64,000 bases of DNA from Sandaracinaceae bacterium. GTDB taxonomy: Bacteria; Myxococcota_A; Polyangia; Polyangiales; JADJQN01. The DNA lies in the NCBI GenBank assembly GCA_016712745.1, contig JADJQN010000003.1, positions 806,001 through 870,000 on the forward strand, given 5' to 3'. A model generated the notes under the pieces. That model was given only the letters and a program-made list of their open reading frames with translations. It was not told the origin of the DNA and searched no databases. The position numbers and the translations under genes are program-made. The stretch's first letter is position 1; every line of letters starts with the position of its first letter. Below are positions 26,397-35,916 of this stretch, in pieces.

Positions 26397-27857
26397 ATGG
26401 GCGAAGAAAAAGGCTTACTTAGACCGCATCACGCACGGCTGATGCTGCTCTTGCGCCTTTCCGACGTCGCCCTGGTTGTGCTCGCGCTTATTCTCGCGAG
26501 CCTCACGAAGCCGATCGTCTGGACTGAAGGTCACTTCGTCGCAGCTGGCGTTGCGGCGGCCGTCTTTTGGATCGCGGCCGGCGTCAATGGATTGTACGGC
26601 ACATGGCGCGGCGTGCCGATTCGCAAGCAAGTGCTTCGCGTGTGGACTACGTGGCTGAGCGTCGGTGCTGTGCTCTTGCTCGTCGCCTACGCGACCAAGA
26701 CCTCGAGCAACTTCTCGCGCACCGTCTTCCTCACCTGGCTCGTACTTGCGCCGCTCTTGCTCACCGTCGCGCGCGTCACACTCGGCCTCACTCTGCAAGA
26801 GTTCCGTCAACGCGGCTGGAACTCGCGCTCGGTTGCATTCGCGGGTCTCTCGCCGGTCGCCGAACGCCTTGCGCGAACCATCATCGAGACTCCGTGGTCC
26901 GGTATGCGCATCTCAGGCTTCTACGACGATCGCTACGCGGCGTACACCGCGAAGAAGCGCAAGCTCAGCGTTCGTACTGCAGCGCGCGAAGCACGTATGC
27001 ATGCTGTGCCTGCGGAAGTTGGCGCGATCCTCGGCGACTTCGAGCAGCTCGTGTCGGACGCCAAAGAGGGCAAGCTCGACATTGTCTATATTTCGCTCCC
27101 GCTTCGCGCGGACGAGCGCATCAAGGCCCTCATCGCCTCGCTTTCGGATACGACGGCCTCCGTGCACGTTGTTGCCGACGTGTTCATGACTGGTCTTTTG
27201 CAAGCGCGCTGGACGAGCGTAGGCGAAGTGCCGGTGCTCGCGGTTCACGAGACGCCCTTCATGGGTGTCGACGGCATGCTCAAGCGCGCGGAAGACATCG
27301 TGCTTGGCAGCCTGATTCTTTTGCTCATCTCGGTTCCCATGCTGGTCATCGCTGGCCTAGTGAAGCTTACGTCGAAGGGCCCAGTCTTTTTTCGTCAGCG
27401 CCGCTACGGCCTCAACGGCGAAGAGATTTTGGTCTGGAAGTTTCGCTCGATGACCGTCTCCGAAGACGGCCCGAACGTGAAGCAGGCGACCAAAGGTGAC
27501 GCGCGCATCACCCCGCTTGGAGCGATTCTCCGTCGCACGTCGCTCGACGAGCTGCCTCAGTTTATCAACGTGCTCACCGGTGAGATGTCCATCGTTGGCC
27601 CCCGCCCCCACGCAGTTGCGCACAACGAGTTCTACCGCTCGAAGATCCACGGCTACATGCTCCGCCACAAGGTAAAGCCCGGCATCACGGGCTGGGCGCA
27701 AGTCAACGGCTGGCGCGGCGAGACCGACACGCTCGACAAGATGGAGAAGCGCATCGAGTACGATTTGACGTATATCCGTCAGTGGGGCTTGTGGTTCGAC
27801 GTGAAGATTATCTTCCGGACCGCCTTTGGGATGCTCTCAAGCAAGAACGCTTACTGA
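26397..27857 (+). CDS. Undecaprenyl-phosphate sugar-1-phosphate transferase (initiating enzyme)
   Basis: Transfers a sugar-1-phosphate to undecaprenyl phosphate and so starts repeat-unit synthesis. I chose ATG 26397 with AAGGA 10 bases upstream over TTG 26388, giving 486 residues. Four N-terminal membrane segments, a CoA-binding-like Rossmann middle (around 130-240), a further membrane segment at ILLLISVPMLVIAGLV, and the bacterial sugar-transferase core: FFRQRRYGLNGEEILVWKFRSM, LRRTSLDELPQFINVL, MSIVGPRPHAV, KPGITGWAQVNGWRGET and EKRIEYDLTYI. Full-length PssY/WcaJ-type architecture. Single gene behind a structured leader. Confidence 0.93.
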   Translation: MGEEKGLLRPHHARLMLLLRLSDVALVVLALILASLTKPIVWTEGHFVAAGVAAAVFWIAAGVNGLYGTWRGVPIRKQVLRVWTTWLSVGAVLLLVAYATKTSSNFSRTVFLTWLVLAPLLLTVARVTLGLTLQEFRQRGWNSRSVAFAGLSPVAERLARTIIETPWSGMRISGFYDDRYAAYTAKKRKLSVRTAAREARMHAVPAEVGAILGDFEQLVSDAKEGKLDIVYISLPLRADERIKALIASLSDTTASVHVVADVFMTGLLQARWTSVGEVPVLAVHETPFMGVDGMLKRAEDIVLGSLILLLISVPMLVIAGLVKLTSKGPVFFRQRRYGLNGEEILVWKFRSMTVSEDGPNVKQATKGDARITPLGAILRRTSLDELPQFINVLTGEMSIVGPRPHAVAHNEFYRSKIHGYMLRHKVKPGITGWAQVNGWRGETDTLDKMEKRIEYDLTYIRQWGLWFDVKIIFRTAFGMLSSKNAY

Positions 27858-27996
27858 GCGTTTGGCTTGCCCGAGCGGCTTTGTCCTGCTCAGTGGGGCG
27901 CGGGCGTCCACGCTCAGGACAAATCCCGCACGCTCTTTGTTGAACGTAGGGCGGTAGACGGCGCGCTCCTTTAAGATCGCGCGGCTACGCGTTCGT

Positions 27997-28062
27997 GGGG
28001 AAAGCCCCTGCGACAGCCCAAAAGACAGGTTCGCTTTGGGGCGCCCGTCTCCGGGGCTTTTC
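27997..28062. terminator. Candidate bidirectional terminator
   Basis: AAAGCCCC 27999-28006 pairs with GGGGCTTT 28052-28059 (a run of T follows), and nested inside GCCC...AAAG 28014-28023 pairs with CTTTGGGGC 28033-28041. It lies between the convergent sugar transferase (ends 27857) and the outer-membrane protein gene (ends 28156). The rest of the 298-base gap holds another 9-bp pair, TTTGTCCTG/CAGGACAAA (about 27880-27925), and no gene I can support. A hairpin also spans the transferase stop (27841-27870). Confidence 0.45.
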
Positions 28063-28155
28063 CGGCGACTGCTAGCGGCTCGTCGTGGACGAGCACGCCT
28101 ACTGCGCGGTGCTTCGCAATTAGAATCGGCGCCTAGTGGATGCTCTTGCTGTCGA

Positions 28156-28770
28156 TCAGAAGGAGTAGCCGACGGCGACGGAGGCGTAGGGGAAGAGGTC
28201 TCGGTCGGGGCAGCTAAGCGGGTAGTCTGCGGGGAAGCCTGCGTCGTTGCCGCAACGGCGTGAACTCTGCGTCCCCGTGGGAAATGAAACTCCGAAGGAG
28301 ATACGCGTGTAGACGCCGCCGATGCTCCGCGCTTCGGCCGCGACTTCCAAGTTTCCATAAAGACGCCAGCCCCAAATCGACCAGAACGTTGGTCCGTCCC
28401 CGAAGAAGTCTGGGCTATGTGGATTGCGAACCTCTTGTGGTCCGACCGAGAGGCCGCCTCCGACGCCAAGTGCCCATGCGCCGAGAATTCCTCGCACGCG
28501 CAGCATCGCGGCTGCTTGAACGCCGTCCTCATCGAGGCCAAGTCCTGCGCTCAATCCGATCTGGGGAATCGGCGCGTACTCAAACTCGGCGCCAAGAATT
28601 CCGAGCGGTCCGCCGACGACAAGATTGAGCGAGCGATGACGCGCCCACACAGCATCATGCCGCGAGGGCTCTCCTTTCTCCTCCTCGTCTGCGCGCGCAG
28701 ATGACGCTGCGACCGCAACCACGCCTAAACAAATCGCGAATCGAACAAGAGCTCTTAAGTACGCATTCAT
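28156..28770 (-). CDS. Putative outer-membrane beta-barrel protein
   Basis: 204 residues from ATG 28770. MNAYLRALVRFAICLGVVAVA followed by ASSARADEE is a Sec signal peptide. The mature part alternates polar and hydrophobic residues with many Gly/aromatic pairs (LNLVVGGPLGILGAEFEY, AALSAGLGLD-like, WSIWGWRLYGNLEV) and ends in Phe (VAVGYSF), the usual Bam recognition end. Two Cys pairs lie near the C-terminus. It is downstream of and convergent to the initiating transferase. A role as the outer-membrane partner of the short OPX protein is conceivable but unsupported; otherwise the function is unknown. Confidence 0.75.
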   Translation of the reverse strand: MNAYLRALVRFAICLGVVAVAASSARADEEEKGEPSRHDAVWARHRSLNLVVGGPLGILGAEFEYAPIPQIGLSAGLGLDEDGVQAAAMLRVRGILGAWALGVGGGLSVGPQEVRNPHSPDFFGDGPTFWSIWGWRLYGNLEVAAEARSIGGVYTRISFGVSFPTGTQSSRRCGNDAGFPADYPLSCPDRDLFPYASVAVGYSF

Positions 28771-29062
28771 AGCGACGACTACAGCAACGCGCGTGCCGAG
28801 TGGAATCGCCGCAGATATCGCCGCTTGTACCCATCGCTGCTCACTTAAGCGTGAAACACAGCAACAGCTGTGACTCGCTGGGAGCCATGCGCCACTTGGC
28901 ATGAGAGCCGTCCCCTGCAGCGCGTCCCCTCTCGGCCGGCTGCGTAGCGCTGTCTGGCGAGGGACGCCGCAAGGTCGAGGCGAAGTCCGCCTGCACTCGC
29001 ACATCTGATCGCTCGTAGCGCTCGCCTTGAGCTGGACGCCTGCAACGTGCGACAACGTGGCG
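28771..29062. other. Intergenic region between divergent genes, nothing firm seen
   Basis: 292 bases between the barrel-protein start (minus) and GT4 start (plus). It must carry the two promoters. A small palindrome-like ACAGCAACAGCTGTG (about 28857-28871) is visible. No coding frame with a credible start, no RNA gene and no repeat could be supported. Confidence 0.4.
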
Positions 29063-30205
29063 ATGCGCGTTGCCTTTGCACTCGGCGGAACCGACTACGG
29101 ACGTTCGGGCATTGGAACATACGTGCGTAGCGTAGCTCCGCGGATGATCGCGGCGCTCAACGCCGCGGGTGGTCAGCTTGTGGCGTTGGGGGACCGTCGC
29201 GAGCTCGATGTCTACGCGTCGATGCTCACAGGCGCCGAGCTGGTCGAGCTCCCGACGTTTCTCAGTAAGCCCGCGTTCAACGCAGCGTTTTACCTTTTAG
29301 GAAGTGGCGAGCAAGCGCGTCGCGCCAAAGCCGATGTGCTGCTCTTGCCGGCTGCCAACCGTCGCACGGCAGCGCTCTCATCCGTCCCGACAGTCGCGGT
29401 CGTTCACGATCTTGGTCAGCTGCACGTCGAGGGCAAGTACGACGCGCTTCGCATGGCTTACCTAAAATACATTGTGATCGGGGCACTGAAGCGCGCAGAT
29501 CAACTCGTCGCTATCAGTCAGTCGACAGCCAAAGATTTACGCGACGTTATGGGCAGCGACGGTCCGCCCATCACAGTCGTCCCCAACGGCGTCGATGCGG
29601 CGCGCTTTCTTCCCCCGACCGAGAACGATCCACGTGTCGCTGCGGCGCGCGCTTCGATCGGCGTGGACGGGCCGTACCTTTTGTATTCTGCCCGCCTTGA
29701 GCATCCGGGCAAAAACCACCTGCGCCTGATCGAGGCATTCGCAAAGAGCAAAGCAGCCCGCGGCCATACTCTCGTTCTGTGCGGCGGCGATTGGGGGGCG
29801 CGCATGTTGATCGATGAAACCATCCGTAAGTGCAAGCTCGGCGATCGAGTACGCATCACGGGCTACGTTGACGAAGCCATCCTGCCGGGACTGTTCGCGG
29901 GAGCAGAAGCCGTCGCCATGGTGGGCCTTGCCGAAGGCTTCGGTCTTCCCGCACTCGAATCCCTTGCCGCTGGCCGCCCGGTTGTCACCGCAACTACCGG
30001 CGCTTTGCCCGAAGTCGTGGGAGACCTTGGCGCTATGTGCGATCCGTACAACGTCGACTCGATCGCGAGCGCTATAGATCGCTCCCTGACCGATCGTGCC
30101 TACCGCGCACGCGCCCTGAACGAAGGCCCCTCGCACGCCGCTTCCCGCGATTGGTCCAAGACGGCCCATGGCCTAATCGACGTCTGCCGTCGCGCCCTGC
30201 GCTAA
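29063..30205 (+). CDS. GT4 family glycosyltransferase
   Basis: 380 residues from ATG 29063; the frame is open 12 codons further upstream, but MRVAFALGGTDYGRSGIGTYV is the natural start of this fold. Other GT4 blocks: TVAVVHDLGQLH, LVAISQSTAKDL, VVPNGVDAARFLPP, PYLLYSARLEHPGKNHLRLIEAF, VRITGYVDEAILPGLFAGAE and VGLAEGFGLPALESLAAG with the EX7E motif. It closely resembles mannosyl-transferring family members but the sugar is not determinable. Followed after 28 bases by a hexapeptide acyltransferase gene, so they probably share a transcript. Confidence 0.92.
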   Translation: MRVAFALGGTDYGRSGIGTYVRSVAPRMIAALNAAGGQLVALGDRRELDVYASMLTGAELVELPTFLSKPAFNAAFYLLGSGEQARRAKADVLLLPAANRRTAALSSVPTVAVVHDLGQLHVEGKYDALRMAYLKYIVIGALKRADQLVAISQSTAKDLRDVMGSDGPPITVVPNGVDAARFLPPTENDPRVAAARASIGVDGPYLLYSARLEHPGKNHLRLIEAFAKSKAARGHTLVLCGGDWGARMLIDETIRKCKLGDRVRITGYVDEAILPGLFAGAEAVAMVGLAEGFGLPALESLAAGRPVVTATTGALPEVVGDLGAMCDPYNVDSIASAIDRSLTDRAYRARALNEGPSHAASRDWSKTAHGLIDVCRRALR

Positions 30206-30233
30206 ACTGCACCGCAACGCGCGCGCCGCTCAT

Positions 30234-30818
30234 TTGACAGCGGAACTGGCGCGGACCTACCTTGCCCGAGAGGATGTCGTGCTAGACAAGTTGCGCGCTG
30301 ACATGGAGCACTACGAGAACGCGGGCGGCTGGTACCGCAGTCTCGGCTTTTGGGTTACGGCAACGTACCGCTTCGGTTCGTGGGCGCACCACTCGATCGA
30401 GAACAAGCCGCTTAAGTTTGTGGCGCTGGTCACGCACAAGATCGCTGCGACGCCATGGCGCTTCTTCAAGAGCGTCGGTATCCCGGCGAAGGCCGACATC
30501 GGTGGCGGCTTTTGCTTGCACCATCCGTGGAACATCAACATTCCGCCCCCGACGCGCATCGGAAAGAACTGCACCATCTATCAAGAGGTCACACTCGGTC
30601 ACGGACCGGTTCCGGGTTTTCCGACCATCGGCGACAACGTTCGCATCTACGCCGGCGCAAAGATTCTCGGTGGCATCACCATCGGTGACAACGTCGAGAT
30701 TGGCGCCAACGCCGTAGTGACGCGCGACGTGCCGTCAGGGAGCGTAGTGTCCGCCCCGCCGGCGCGCGCTATTCCGCGCGACACGGCCGACAAGCTCAAG
30801 CAAAACCGCGATGCCTAA
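30234..30818 (+). CDS. Serine-acetyltransferase-like hexapeptide-repeat acyltransferase
   Basis: 194 residues. Start TTG 30234 is used because no better codon lies upstream; ATG 30303 is an alternative that would lose 23 residues. The C-terminal half is a left-handed beta-helix: IGGGFCLHHPWNINIPPPTRIGKN, TIYQEVTLGH (catalytic-type His in the GH pair), TIGDNVRIYAGAKILGGITIGDN and IGANAVVTRDVP, as in CysE and EPS O-acetyltransferases. Context (a GT4 gene 28 bases upstream, polysaccharide locus) favours acetylation of a sugar over cysteine synthesis. Convergent with the lipoprotein gene at 30848. Confidence 0.87.
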   Translation: MTAELARTYLAREDVVLDKLRADMEHYENAGGWYRSLGFWVTATYRFGSWAHHSIENKPLKFVALVTHKIAATPWRFFKSVGIPAKADIGGGFCLHHPWNINIPPPTRIGKNCTIYQEVTLGHGPVPGFPTIGDNVRIYAGAKILGGITIGDNVEIGANAVVTRDVPSGSVVSAPPARAIPRDTADKLKQNRDA

Positions 30819-30847
30819 TGTCTTGCCGTCGCGCGACGTTTTCTCTT

Positions 30848-31732
30848 TTAGCGAACAGCGCCCAGTAGCTCGGCGTCATCGAGCAGTTCGATAAGCCGGT
30901 CGCGTGCGCGCGTCGCCGCGGCGCGATCACCTCGCCGATTGCCATCGGCAAGCTCCCAGTACGCGAGTGTGTAGATGTTATCGCCGTACACTTGGCGCAT
31001 GCGGTTGGTGGCTTCGTTGTAGAGGACACTGCCGGTCTGCTCGCTTGCGTAGACTGCATTTACGAAGTGGCCGAACGCGACAGGTTCGTTCTGAATCGCC
31101 CCCGGAAGCTGACGAAAGCTCTGGATGATCGCGGTGAAATTGTGCTCGTAGGAGAGCTGGTACATTTCACCAATACGAATCGATGCTTCTGCGAACTGCG
31201 GATCGAAACCAAACTGTTGAGCTGTCGAGTTCACGATGCCGGTATCGACCGAGTAGTAGTCATCGATTCGGCGCGCCGCCCTCGGCCCCGAGAGATGGAA
31301 CATGAGATAGCTGAACTTGGTCGGACCCCAAAGACGAATGGCGAGGTAGTCCTCGCCACGAAGCGCTCGGGTGCCCAAGCAGCGAAACTGCCATCCAGGC
31401 GGAGTATGAACACGTCCGAACTCCTGAGGACCGGATGGATTGGCGCGTAGCCGTGCACGAAGGGCTTCAGGAACGGTGGGACTGCTAACGACGCGCTCCA
31501 CAAACGCGGCGAAATCGAAATGTGGCTTGGCCGCATCGGCATTGCCCGCGCGAAAACCGGCCACGATCTCATCGCACATGGCGCGATTCGGATCCTGAGT
31601 AAGGCGGACTTCGAGGCGCTGCTCGATCTGTGCGGTCGTCGGCGCGGTGGCAGCTGTCGACCCCGACTGCGCAATCTGTGGGCCGCACGCAGCGCAGAAG
31701 GCAACCACACTTACTAGAAGTACTTTGTGCAT
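30848..31732 (-). CDS. Hypothetical lipoprotein
   Basis: 294 residues from ATG 31732 (MHKVLLVSVVAFCAACGPQ, lipobox CAAC, Cys16). The frame is open 10 codons upstream, but that part lacks signal character. After a Ser/Thr/Ala linker the body is mixed alpha/beta with no motif I know; it has LRGEDYLAIRLWGPTKFSYLMFHL and repeated Tyr/Asn-rich helices (AIQNEPVAFGHFVNAVY). It follows the SGNH-like gene by 36 bases on the same strand, so the two may form a secreted pair at the edge of the polysaccharide locus. Function unknown. Confidence 0.7.
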   Translation of the reverse strand: MHKVLLVSVVAFCAACGPQIAQSGSTAATAPTTAQIEQRLEVRLTQDPNRAMCDEIVAGFRAGNADAAKPHFDFAAFVERVVSSPTVPEALRARLRANPSGPQEFGRVHTPPGWQFRCLGTRALRGEDYLAIRLWGPTKFSYLMFHLSGPRAARRIDDYYSVDTGIVNSTAQQFGFDPQFAEASIRIGEMYQLSYEHNFTAIIQSFRQLPGAIQNEPVAFGHFVNAVYASEQTGSVLYNEATNRMRQVYGDNIYTLAYWELADGNRRGDRAAATRARDRLIELLDDAELLGAVR

Positions 31733-31768
31733 GGTTAATCCTATCGCAAGTCGCGGCCACAAAGGCGA

Positions 31769-32758
31769 TCAGGGCGGGAGGATACCGCGCTCCCGCACGG
31801 CCGTGTTGAGTGTGTTCAGAAACTCGCGCGCCGCAACTTCGTTCCCGTGCCGCGCTGGGTGACTGTCGTAGATGTCGTCTGCATTCACATAATGCAGAAA
31901 GTTCGAACAGCCATGACCGGTGAGAGCGTCGTAGTAGTTGTAGACGACGACGTTGTTGCCTTGATAGCCGCGGAGCCACCCGCTCGGTGAGCTGACCCAC
32001 TCGTTGAAGTTACGTGCAAGACGGCCACGTTCGCGGTAGCTCGCTTCGCTCATGCCGCGACCGGCGAGCTTCTTCGCGAGCCACTTCCATGCCGGTTCGG
32101 CGGGAACGTTTGGCGTGAGCGGTGGCGCGGTTACATAGACGAAGAGTGTGTCCGGATACTTCGCGAGCTCAGCAAGAAGCGCGCTCAGCGTTGCGCGCGC
32201 ATTCGCGACCGTGAGGCCCGGGCCCTGTGGATTGCCTGCGCCCTCGCCTTCACCGACAAATTCGCTTTCGGTGAAGCAACTCTTGAAGACGACGATGCGA
32301 TTGCGCTGCCCCTCGGGCAGGAGTTGGTCCTGGCGCGCCGTACGTAAAATGCGCGGCATCTGCTCTTTGAACTTGGGCAGATAGTCGAACATGTCCGTGT
32401 GCCCACCCACAACGCTGTCGTATGACGCCTCATGCACGAGGTAACCGTGCGTGGTGAGAAGGGTGCGCAGGTTGCCGCCGTTCGGATGCGATTCGTAGAT
32501 ACAGCTTTCGCCGACATCGGGGCCCGGCTGCGCAAGAAGCTGGCCGCCGCAGGAGTGATGAATGAAGATCATCGGAATGCCGCGCGGAACATCCGACGGG
32601 ATGTCGGAAGTGGCGGAGCCTGGTGACTCGCGCGAGCCCTCGCACGCGCGCGTCTCTTCAATATGAATGGCACCCATCGGAATCATCATCGCGCCGCAAG
32701 CAACTACTACGATACTAGCCGCGGCCAGGATGCGTTGTTTTGCCGAGGGCGTCATCAC
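31769..32758 (-). CDS. SGNH-hydrolase-like secreted protein
   Basis: 329 residues. The N-terminal hydrophobic segment (ILAAASIVVVACGAMMIPMG) could be a signal anchor, or a lipobox at VVACG. The body begins with GIPMIFIHHSCGGQLL, then VVFKSCFTESEF, FVYVTAPPLTP and a C-terminal DDIYDSHPARHGNEVAAREFL with a D..H pair, a layout seen in SGNH-fold proteins near polysaccharide genes. In such proteins the fold esterifies or de-esterifies sugars. The usual GDS block is not obvious and HHSCGG takes its place. Its divergent neighbour is the NadE-like gene; the gap of 58 bases contains both promoters. Confidence 0.68.
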   Translation of the reverse strand: MMTPSAKQRILAAASIVVVACGAMMIPMGAIHIEETRACEGSRESPGSATSDIPSDVPRGIPMIFIHHSCGGQLLAQPGPDVGESCIYESHPNGGNLRTLLTTHGYLVHEASYDSVVGGHTDMFDYLPKFKEQMPRILRTARQDQLLPEGQRNRIVVFKSCFTESEFVGEGEGAGNPQGPGLTVANARATLSALLAELAKYPDTLFVYVTAPPLTPNVPAEPAWKWLAKKLAGRGMSEASYRERGRLARNFNEWVSSPSGWLRGYQGNNVVVYNYYDALTGHGCSNFLHYVNADDIYDSHPARHGNEVAAREFLNTLNTAVRERGILPP

Positions 32759-32816
32759 TCAAACCTTGGCACACTCTTATCGTGCGCGCGCCTCGAATTG
32801 GGATAATCTACCCGCC

Positions 32817-33791
32817 ATGTTCGCCGCAAATGTCCTGGACATCGATGCCAAAAGTCTCGTTGCAGAAATAAGCGAGACCCTTCGCGCGCAGGTCATGGGG
32901 ACGCTGAAAAAGCGCGGCGTCGTCGTTGGCTTGTCGGGCGGCATCGATAGCTCGGTCGTGGCTTCCTTGTGCGTGCAGGCTCTTGGCAAGGAGAAGGTCT
33001 TTGGCATCTTCATGCCCGAGCGCGACTCGTCCGGCGACTCCCTTCGCTTGGGGCAGCTGCTCGCCTCTTCGCTCGGCATCGAGTCGACCATCGAAGACAT
33101 TGCGCCCGCGCTCGAAGGCGCCGGCTGCTACGCGCGACAAGTCGATGCCATTCAAAAGGTTTTTCCGGAGTACGGCGAGGGCTACAAGTGCAAAATCACG
33201 CTGCCTTCGATTCTCGAGAGCGATCGCTTGAATGTCTCGCAACTCACGATTGAGTCACCAAGCGGCGAGCAGAAAACTTCGCGCATGCCGGTTGGTGCTT
33301 ATCTGCAGCTCGTCGCAGCGACCAATTTCAAACAGCGCATTCGCAAGATGATGGAGTACTACCACGCCGACCGTTTGAACTATGCGGTGTCCGGCACACC
33401 CAATCGCCTCGAGTACGACCAAGGCTTCTTTGTGAAGCAGGGCGACGGCGCCGCTGACTTCAAACCGATTGCGCATCTCTACAAAACACAGGTCTACGCA
33501 TTGGCGCGGCACCTTGGCGTGCCTGGGGAAATTTGCGCGCGTCCTCCGACGACCGACACCTTTTCGATGGCGCAGTCTCAGGAAGAGTTTTACTTCGCGC
33601 TTCCCTACGACCGCATGGATCTTTGCCTCTACGCCCACAACCATCAGGTCGCGGCGGCCGAGGTCGCGCCCGTGGTGAACCTCACCGCGGATCAAGTTGA
33701 ACGCGTCTACAAAGACATCGAGTCCAAGCGTCGCGCTACGCGATACCTGCACGCGCGCCCTCTTCTTGTGCACGAAGTCACTGAGGTCTGA
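32817..33791 (+). CDS. NAD synthase-like amide ligase (N-type ATP pyrophosphatase)
   Basis: 324 residues from ATG 32817; the frame is open 50 codons upstream into the divergent gene, but homology begins here. The pyrophosphate loop LSGGIDSS (39-46) and a mid-protein SGTPNRLEYDQGFFVKQGDGAADFKPIAHLYKTQVYALARHLGVP match NadE (written here only as positions about 200-240). There is an insert of about 60 residues (about 105-165) and an altered C-terminus (PPTTDTFSMAQSQEEF) relative to housekeeping NadE. No glutaminase domain. It ends 3 bases before asnB. NAD synthesis is possible; given the context, ATP-dependent amidation of a sugar acid is my alternative. Confidence 0.75.
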   Translation: MFAANVLDIDAKSLVAEISETLRAQVMGTLKKRGVVVGLSGGIDSSVVASLCVQALGKEKVFGIFMPERDSSGDSLRLGQLLASSLGIESTIEDIAPALEGAGCYARQVDAIQKVFPEYGEGYKCKITLPSILESDRLNVSQLTIESPSGEQKTSRMPVGAYLQLVAATNFKQRIRKMMEYYHADRLNYAVSGTPNRLEYDQGFFVKQGDGAADFKPIAHLYKTQVYALARHLGVPGEICARPPTTDTFSMAQSQEEFYFALPYDRMDLCLYAHNHQVAAAEVAPVVNLTADQVERVYKDIESKRRATRYLHARPLLVHEVTEV

Positions 33792-33794
33792 GAG

Positions 33795-35783
33795 ATGTGC
33801 GGCATCGCAGGAATTGTTTGCCTGCGTGCAAGCGCCAAGCCTCCTAGCAGAGACGAGCTCGTTCGTATGGCGGCGGCGCAGTACCACCGCGGGCCAGATG
33901 AGTTCGGGGTCTATCGCGACAATGTCGCGGGCCTCGCGCACGCGCGCCTATCCATCATCGACCTCGCGACCGGACAGCAGCCGCTCGCCAACGAAGACGA
34001 AACTCTGTGGGTCGTCTTCAATGGCGAAATTTTCAACTACGTCGAGCTTCGCGCCGAGCTGATTGCGTTGGGGCATAGCTTTCGCACGCACAGTGATACT
34101 GAAGTCATCGTGCACGCCTACGAAGCATGGGGCGATGAATCCTTTGCGCGCTTCAACGGCCAGTTCGCGATCGCTCTTTGGGAGACGCGCGAGCAGAAGC
34201 TAGTCTTCGCGCGCGATCGCTTGGGCGTGCGTCCGCTGCATTACACGGAGCACGATGGACGCGTGGTGTTCGCAAGCGAAGTAAAGGGCATCTTCGCTGC
34301 GGATGCATCGATTCCGCGCGCGTTCGATGCACGCGGCCTTGAAGAGACATTTACGTTTTGGAGCATCGTGCCGCCGCAGTCCGTGTTCGCTGGCATAGCC
34401 GAAGTACGGCCGGGTCATGTGCGCACGTACGCCGGTGGCAACGTTAGTGAAAAGCCCTTCTGGACGCCTCATTATCCGATTGGAAGCGAGCATCGCTTCG
34501 AAGGCACTCTCGACGACGCAATCGATGCAACGCGCGATGCGCTGACTCGCGCGACCGAGCTTCGCATGTTGCGCGCCGACGTCCCGGTCGGAAGCTACCT
34601 CTCGGGCGGTCTCGATAGCTCACTCGTGGCGGCGTTGGGTCTCGCGGCCAAGGGCTCCAAGTTCGCGACCTTCTCTCTTCGCTTCGAAGATGCGGAGTAC
34701 GACGAAACTAAGTATCAGCGCCTGCTCGCACAGCGCCTTGGGACCGATCACCACGAGGTCGTGGTCAGCGCCAATGACATTGCAAACGTCTTTCGGGACA
34801 CGATCATTCACACCGAACGGCCCATCCTGCGCACCGCTCCCGCGCCGCTTTTTCTGCTCTCCAAACTCGTGCACGACGCTGGCATCAAAGTCGTGCTGAC
34901 GGGCGAAGGCGCCGACGAGATGTTTGCCGGGTACGACATTTTTCGCGAAGCCAAAGTGCGCAGGTTCTGGGCGAGAGATCCCACATCAAAAATGCGGCCG
35001 ATGCTTTTGGATCGCCTCTATCCGTATCTGGCGCGCTCGCCGGTAGCGCAGCGAGCGATGGCGCAGAAGTTTTTTGGCCGAGGAATCGACCAGCCGAACG
35101 ATCCGGTCTTCGCGCATCGTCCGCGGTGGCAAAGCACAGGTGCGTTGCGTCGCCTTTTCTCCGAGCAGCAACGTGCAGCGGTTGGCGAGATCGACGTCAT
35201 CGAACGCTTCATCGAGACGCTGCCCGCGGACTTCACCAAGTGGTCCGCACTGGCGCGCGATCAGTACGTCGAGTTGCGAACCTTACTCGCTGGCTATCTC
35301 CTTTCGTCCCAAGGCGACCGAGTCTTGATGGCGAATTCCGTCGAAGGCCGTTTCCCCTTCCTCGACGCCAACGTAGCGTCCCTCGCCAACTCACTTCCCG
35401 CGGACTACAAGCTGCGCGTCCTCGATGAAAAGCACGTGCTGAAGCGCGTTGGCAAGGAGCTTATCCCCCAAGAAATTCTCGCCCGCAAAAAACAGCCCTA
35501 TCGCGCGCCCGATGCCCTCGCCTTCACGGGGCCAACGATTCCCGAGTGGATGAACGACGCCATGAGCGAGGAAACCACGCGACGCATTGGCCTCTTCGAT
35601 CCGAAAGCGATTCCCGGGCTGTGGAAGAAATGCCGAACGCGCGCAAGCGACGCGCAGTTTTCAAACGCCGACAACATGGCCATCACGGGCGTGCTCTCAG
35701 CGCATGTGCTTCACATGGAACTCATCGACAAAAGCCCCGCGCCCCGCGCGATCTCGCTCACGACACTCGTCGAGAAGAACTAA
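33795..35783 (+). CDS. asnB: Asparagine synthase (glutamine-hydrolysing) family amidotransferase
   Basis: 662 residues. A class II glutaminase domain with N-terminal Cys2 (MCGIAGIV), YHRGPDEFG, ARLSIIDLATGQQPL and NGEIFNYVELR, then the synthetase domain with pyrophosphate loop SGGLDSSLVA (about 270-279), LRTAPAPLFLLSKL and TGEGADEMFAGYD. Reaction: glutamine-dependent, ATP-driven amidation of a carboxylate. AsnB-like proteins occur often in polysaccharide loci, where the acceptor may be a sugar acid rather than aspartate. Co-transcribed with the NadE-like gene (3-base gap) and followed by an oxidoreductase gene after 133 bases. Confidence 0.92.
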   Translation: MCGIAGIVCLRASAKPPSRDELVRMAAAQYHRGPDEFGVYRDNVAGLAHARLSIIDLATGQQPLANEDETLWVVFNGEIFNYVELRAELIALGHSFRTHSDTEVIVHAYEAWGDESFARFNGQFAIALWETREQKLVFARDRLGVRPLHYTEHDGRVVFASEVKGIFAADASIPRAFDARGLEETFTFWSIVPPQSVFAGIAEVRPGHVRTYAGGNVSEKPFWTPHYPIGSEHRFEGTLDDAIDATRDALTRATELRMLRADVPVGSYLSGGLDSSLVAALGLAAKGSKFATFSLRFEDAEYDETKYQRLLAQRLGTDHHEVVVSANDIANVFRDTIIHTERPILRTAPAPLFLLSKLVHDAGIKVVLTGEGADEMFAGYDIFREAKVRRFWARDPTSKMRPMLLDRLYPYLARSPVAQRAMAQKFFGRGIDQPNDPVFAHRPRWQSTGALRRLFSEQQRAAVGEIDVIERFIETLPADFTKWSALARDQYVELRTLLAGYLLSSQGDRVLMANSVEGRFPFLDANVASLANSLPADYKLRVLDEKHVLKRVGKELIPQEILARKKQPYRAPDALAFTGPTIPEWMNDAMSEETTRRIGLFDPKAIPGLWKKCRTRASDAQFSNADNMAITGVLSAHVLHMELIDKSPAPRAISLTTLVEKN

Positions 35784-35916
35784 CTGCGAGCTCATATGTC
35801 CCAGTGTGACATTGCGCCTCGAAAGACGATGGCGCTCCGCACATAATCCGCTCATTTCGCATGTCGCGCGCGGCACTGCGATTGCATCTCCCGTCATGAA
35901 AACGAGGAGGAGCGAC

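Noticed and set aside
26567..27499. Long plus-strand open frame within the sugar transferase gene, and similar ones at 4639-5490, 18425-19258, 44208-45179
   Set aside because: They overlap strong genes in another frame or strand and have shadow composition (Arg, His, Ala) with no domain.
28771..29062. Sigma-54 type promoter (TTGGCATG... TGCAG)
   Set aside because: The spacing between the GG and GC elements does not fit the required distance.
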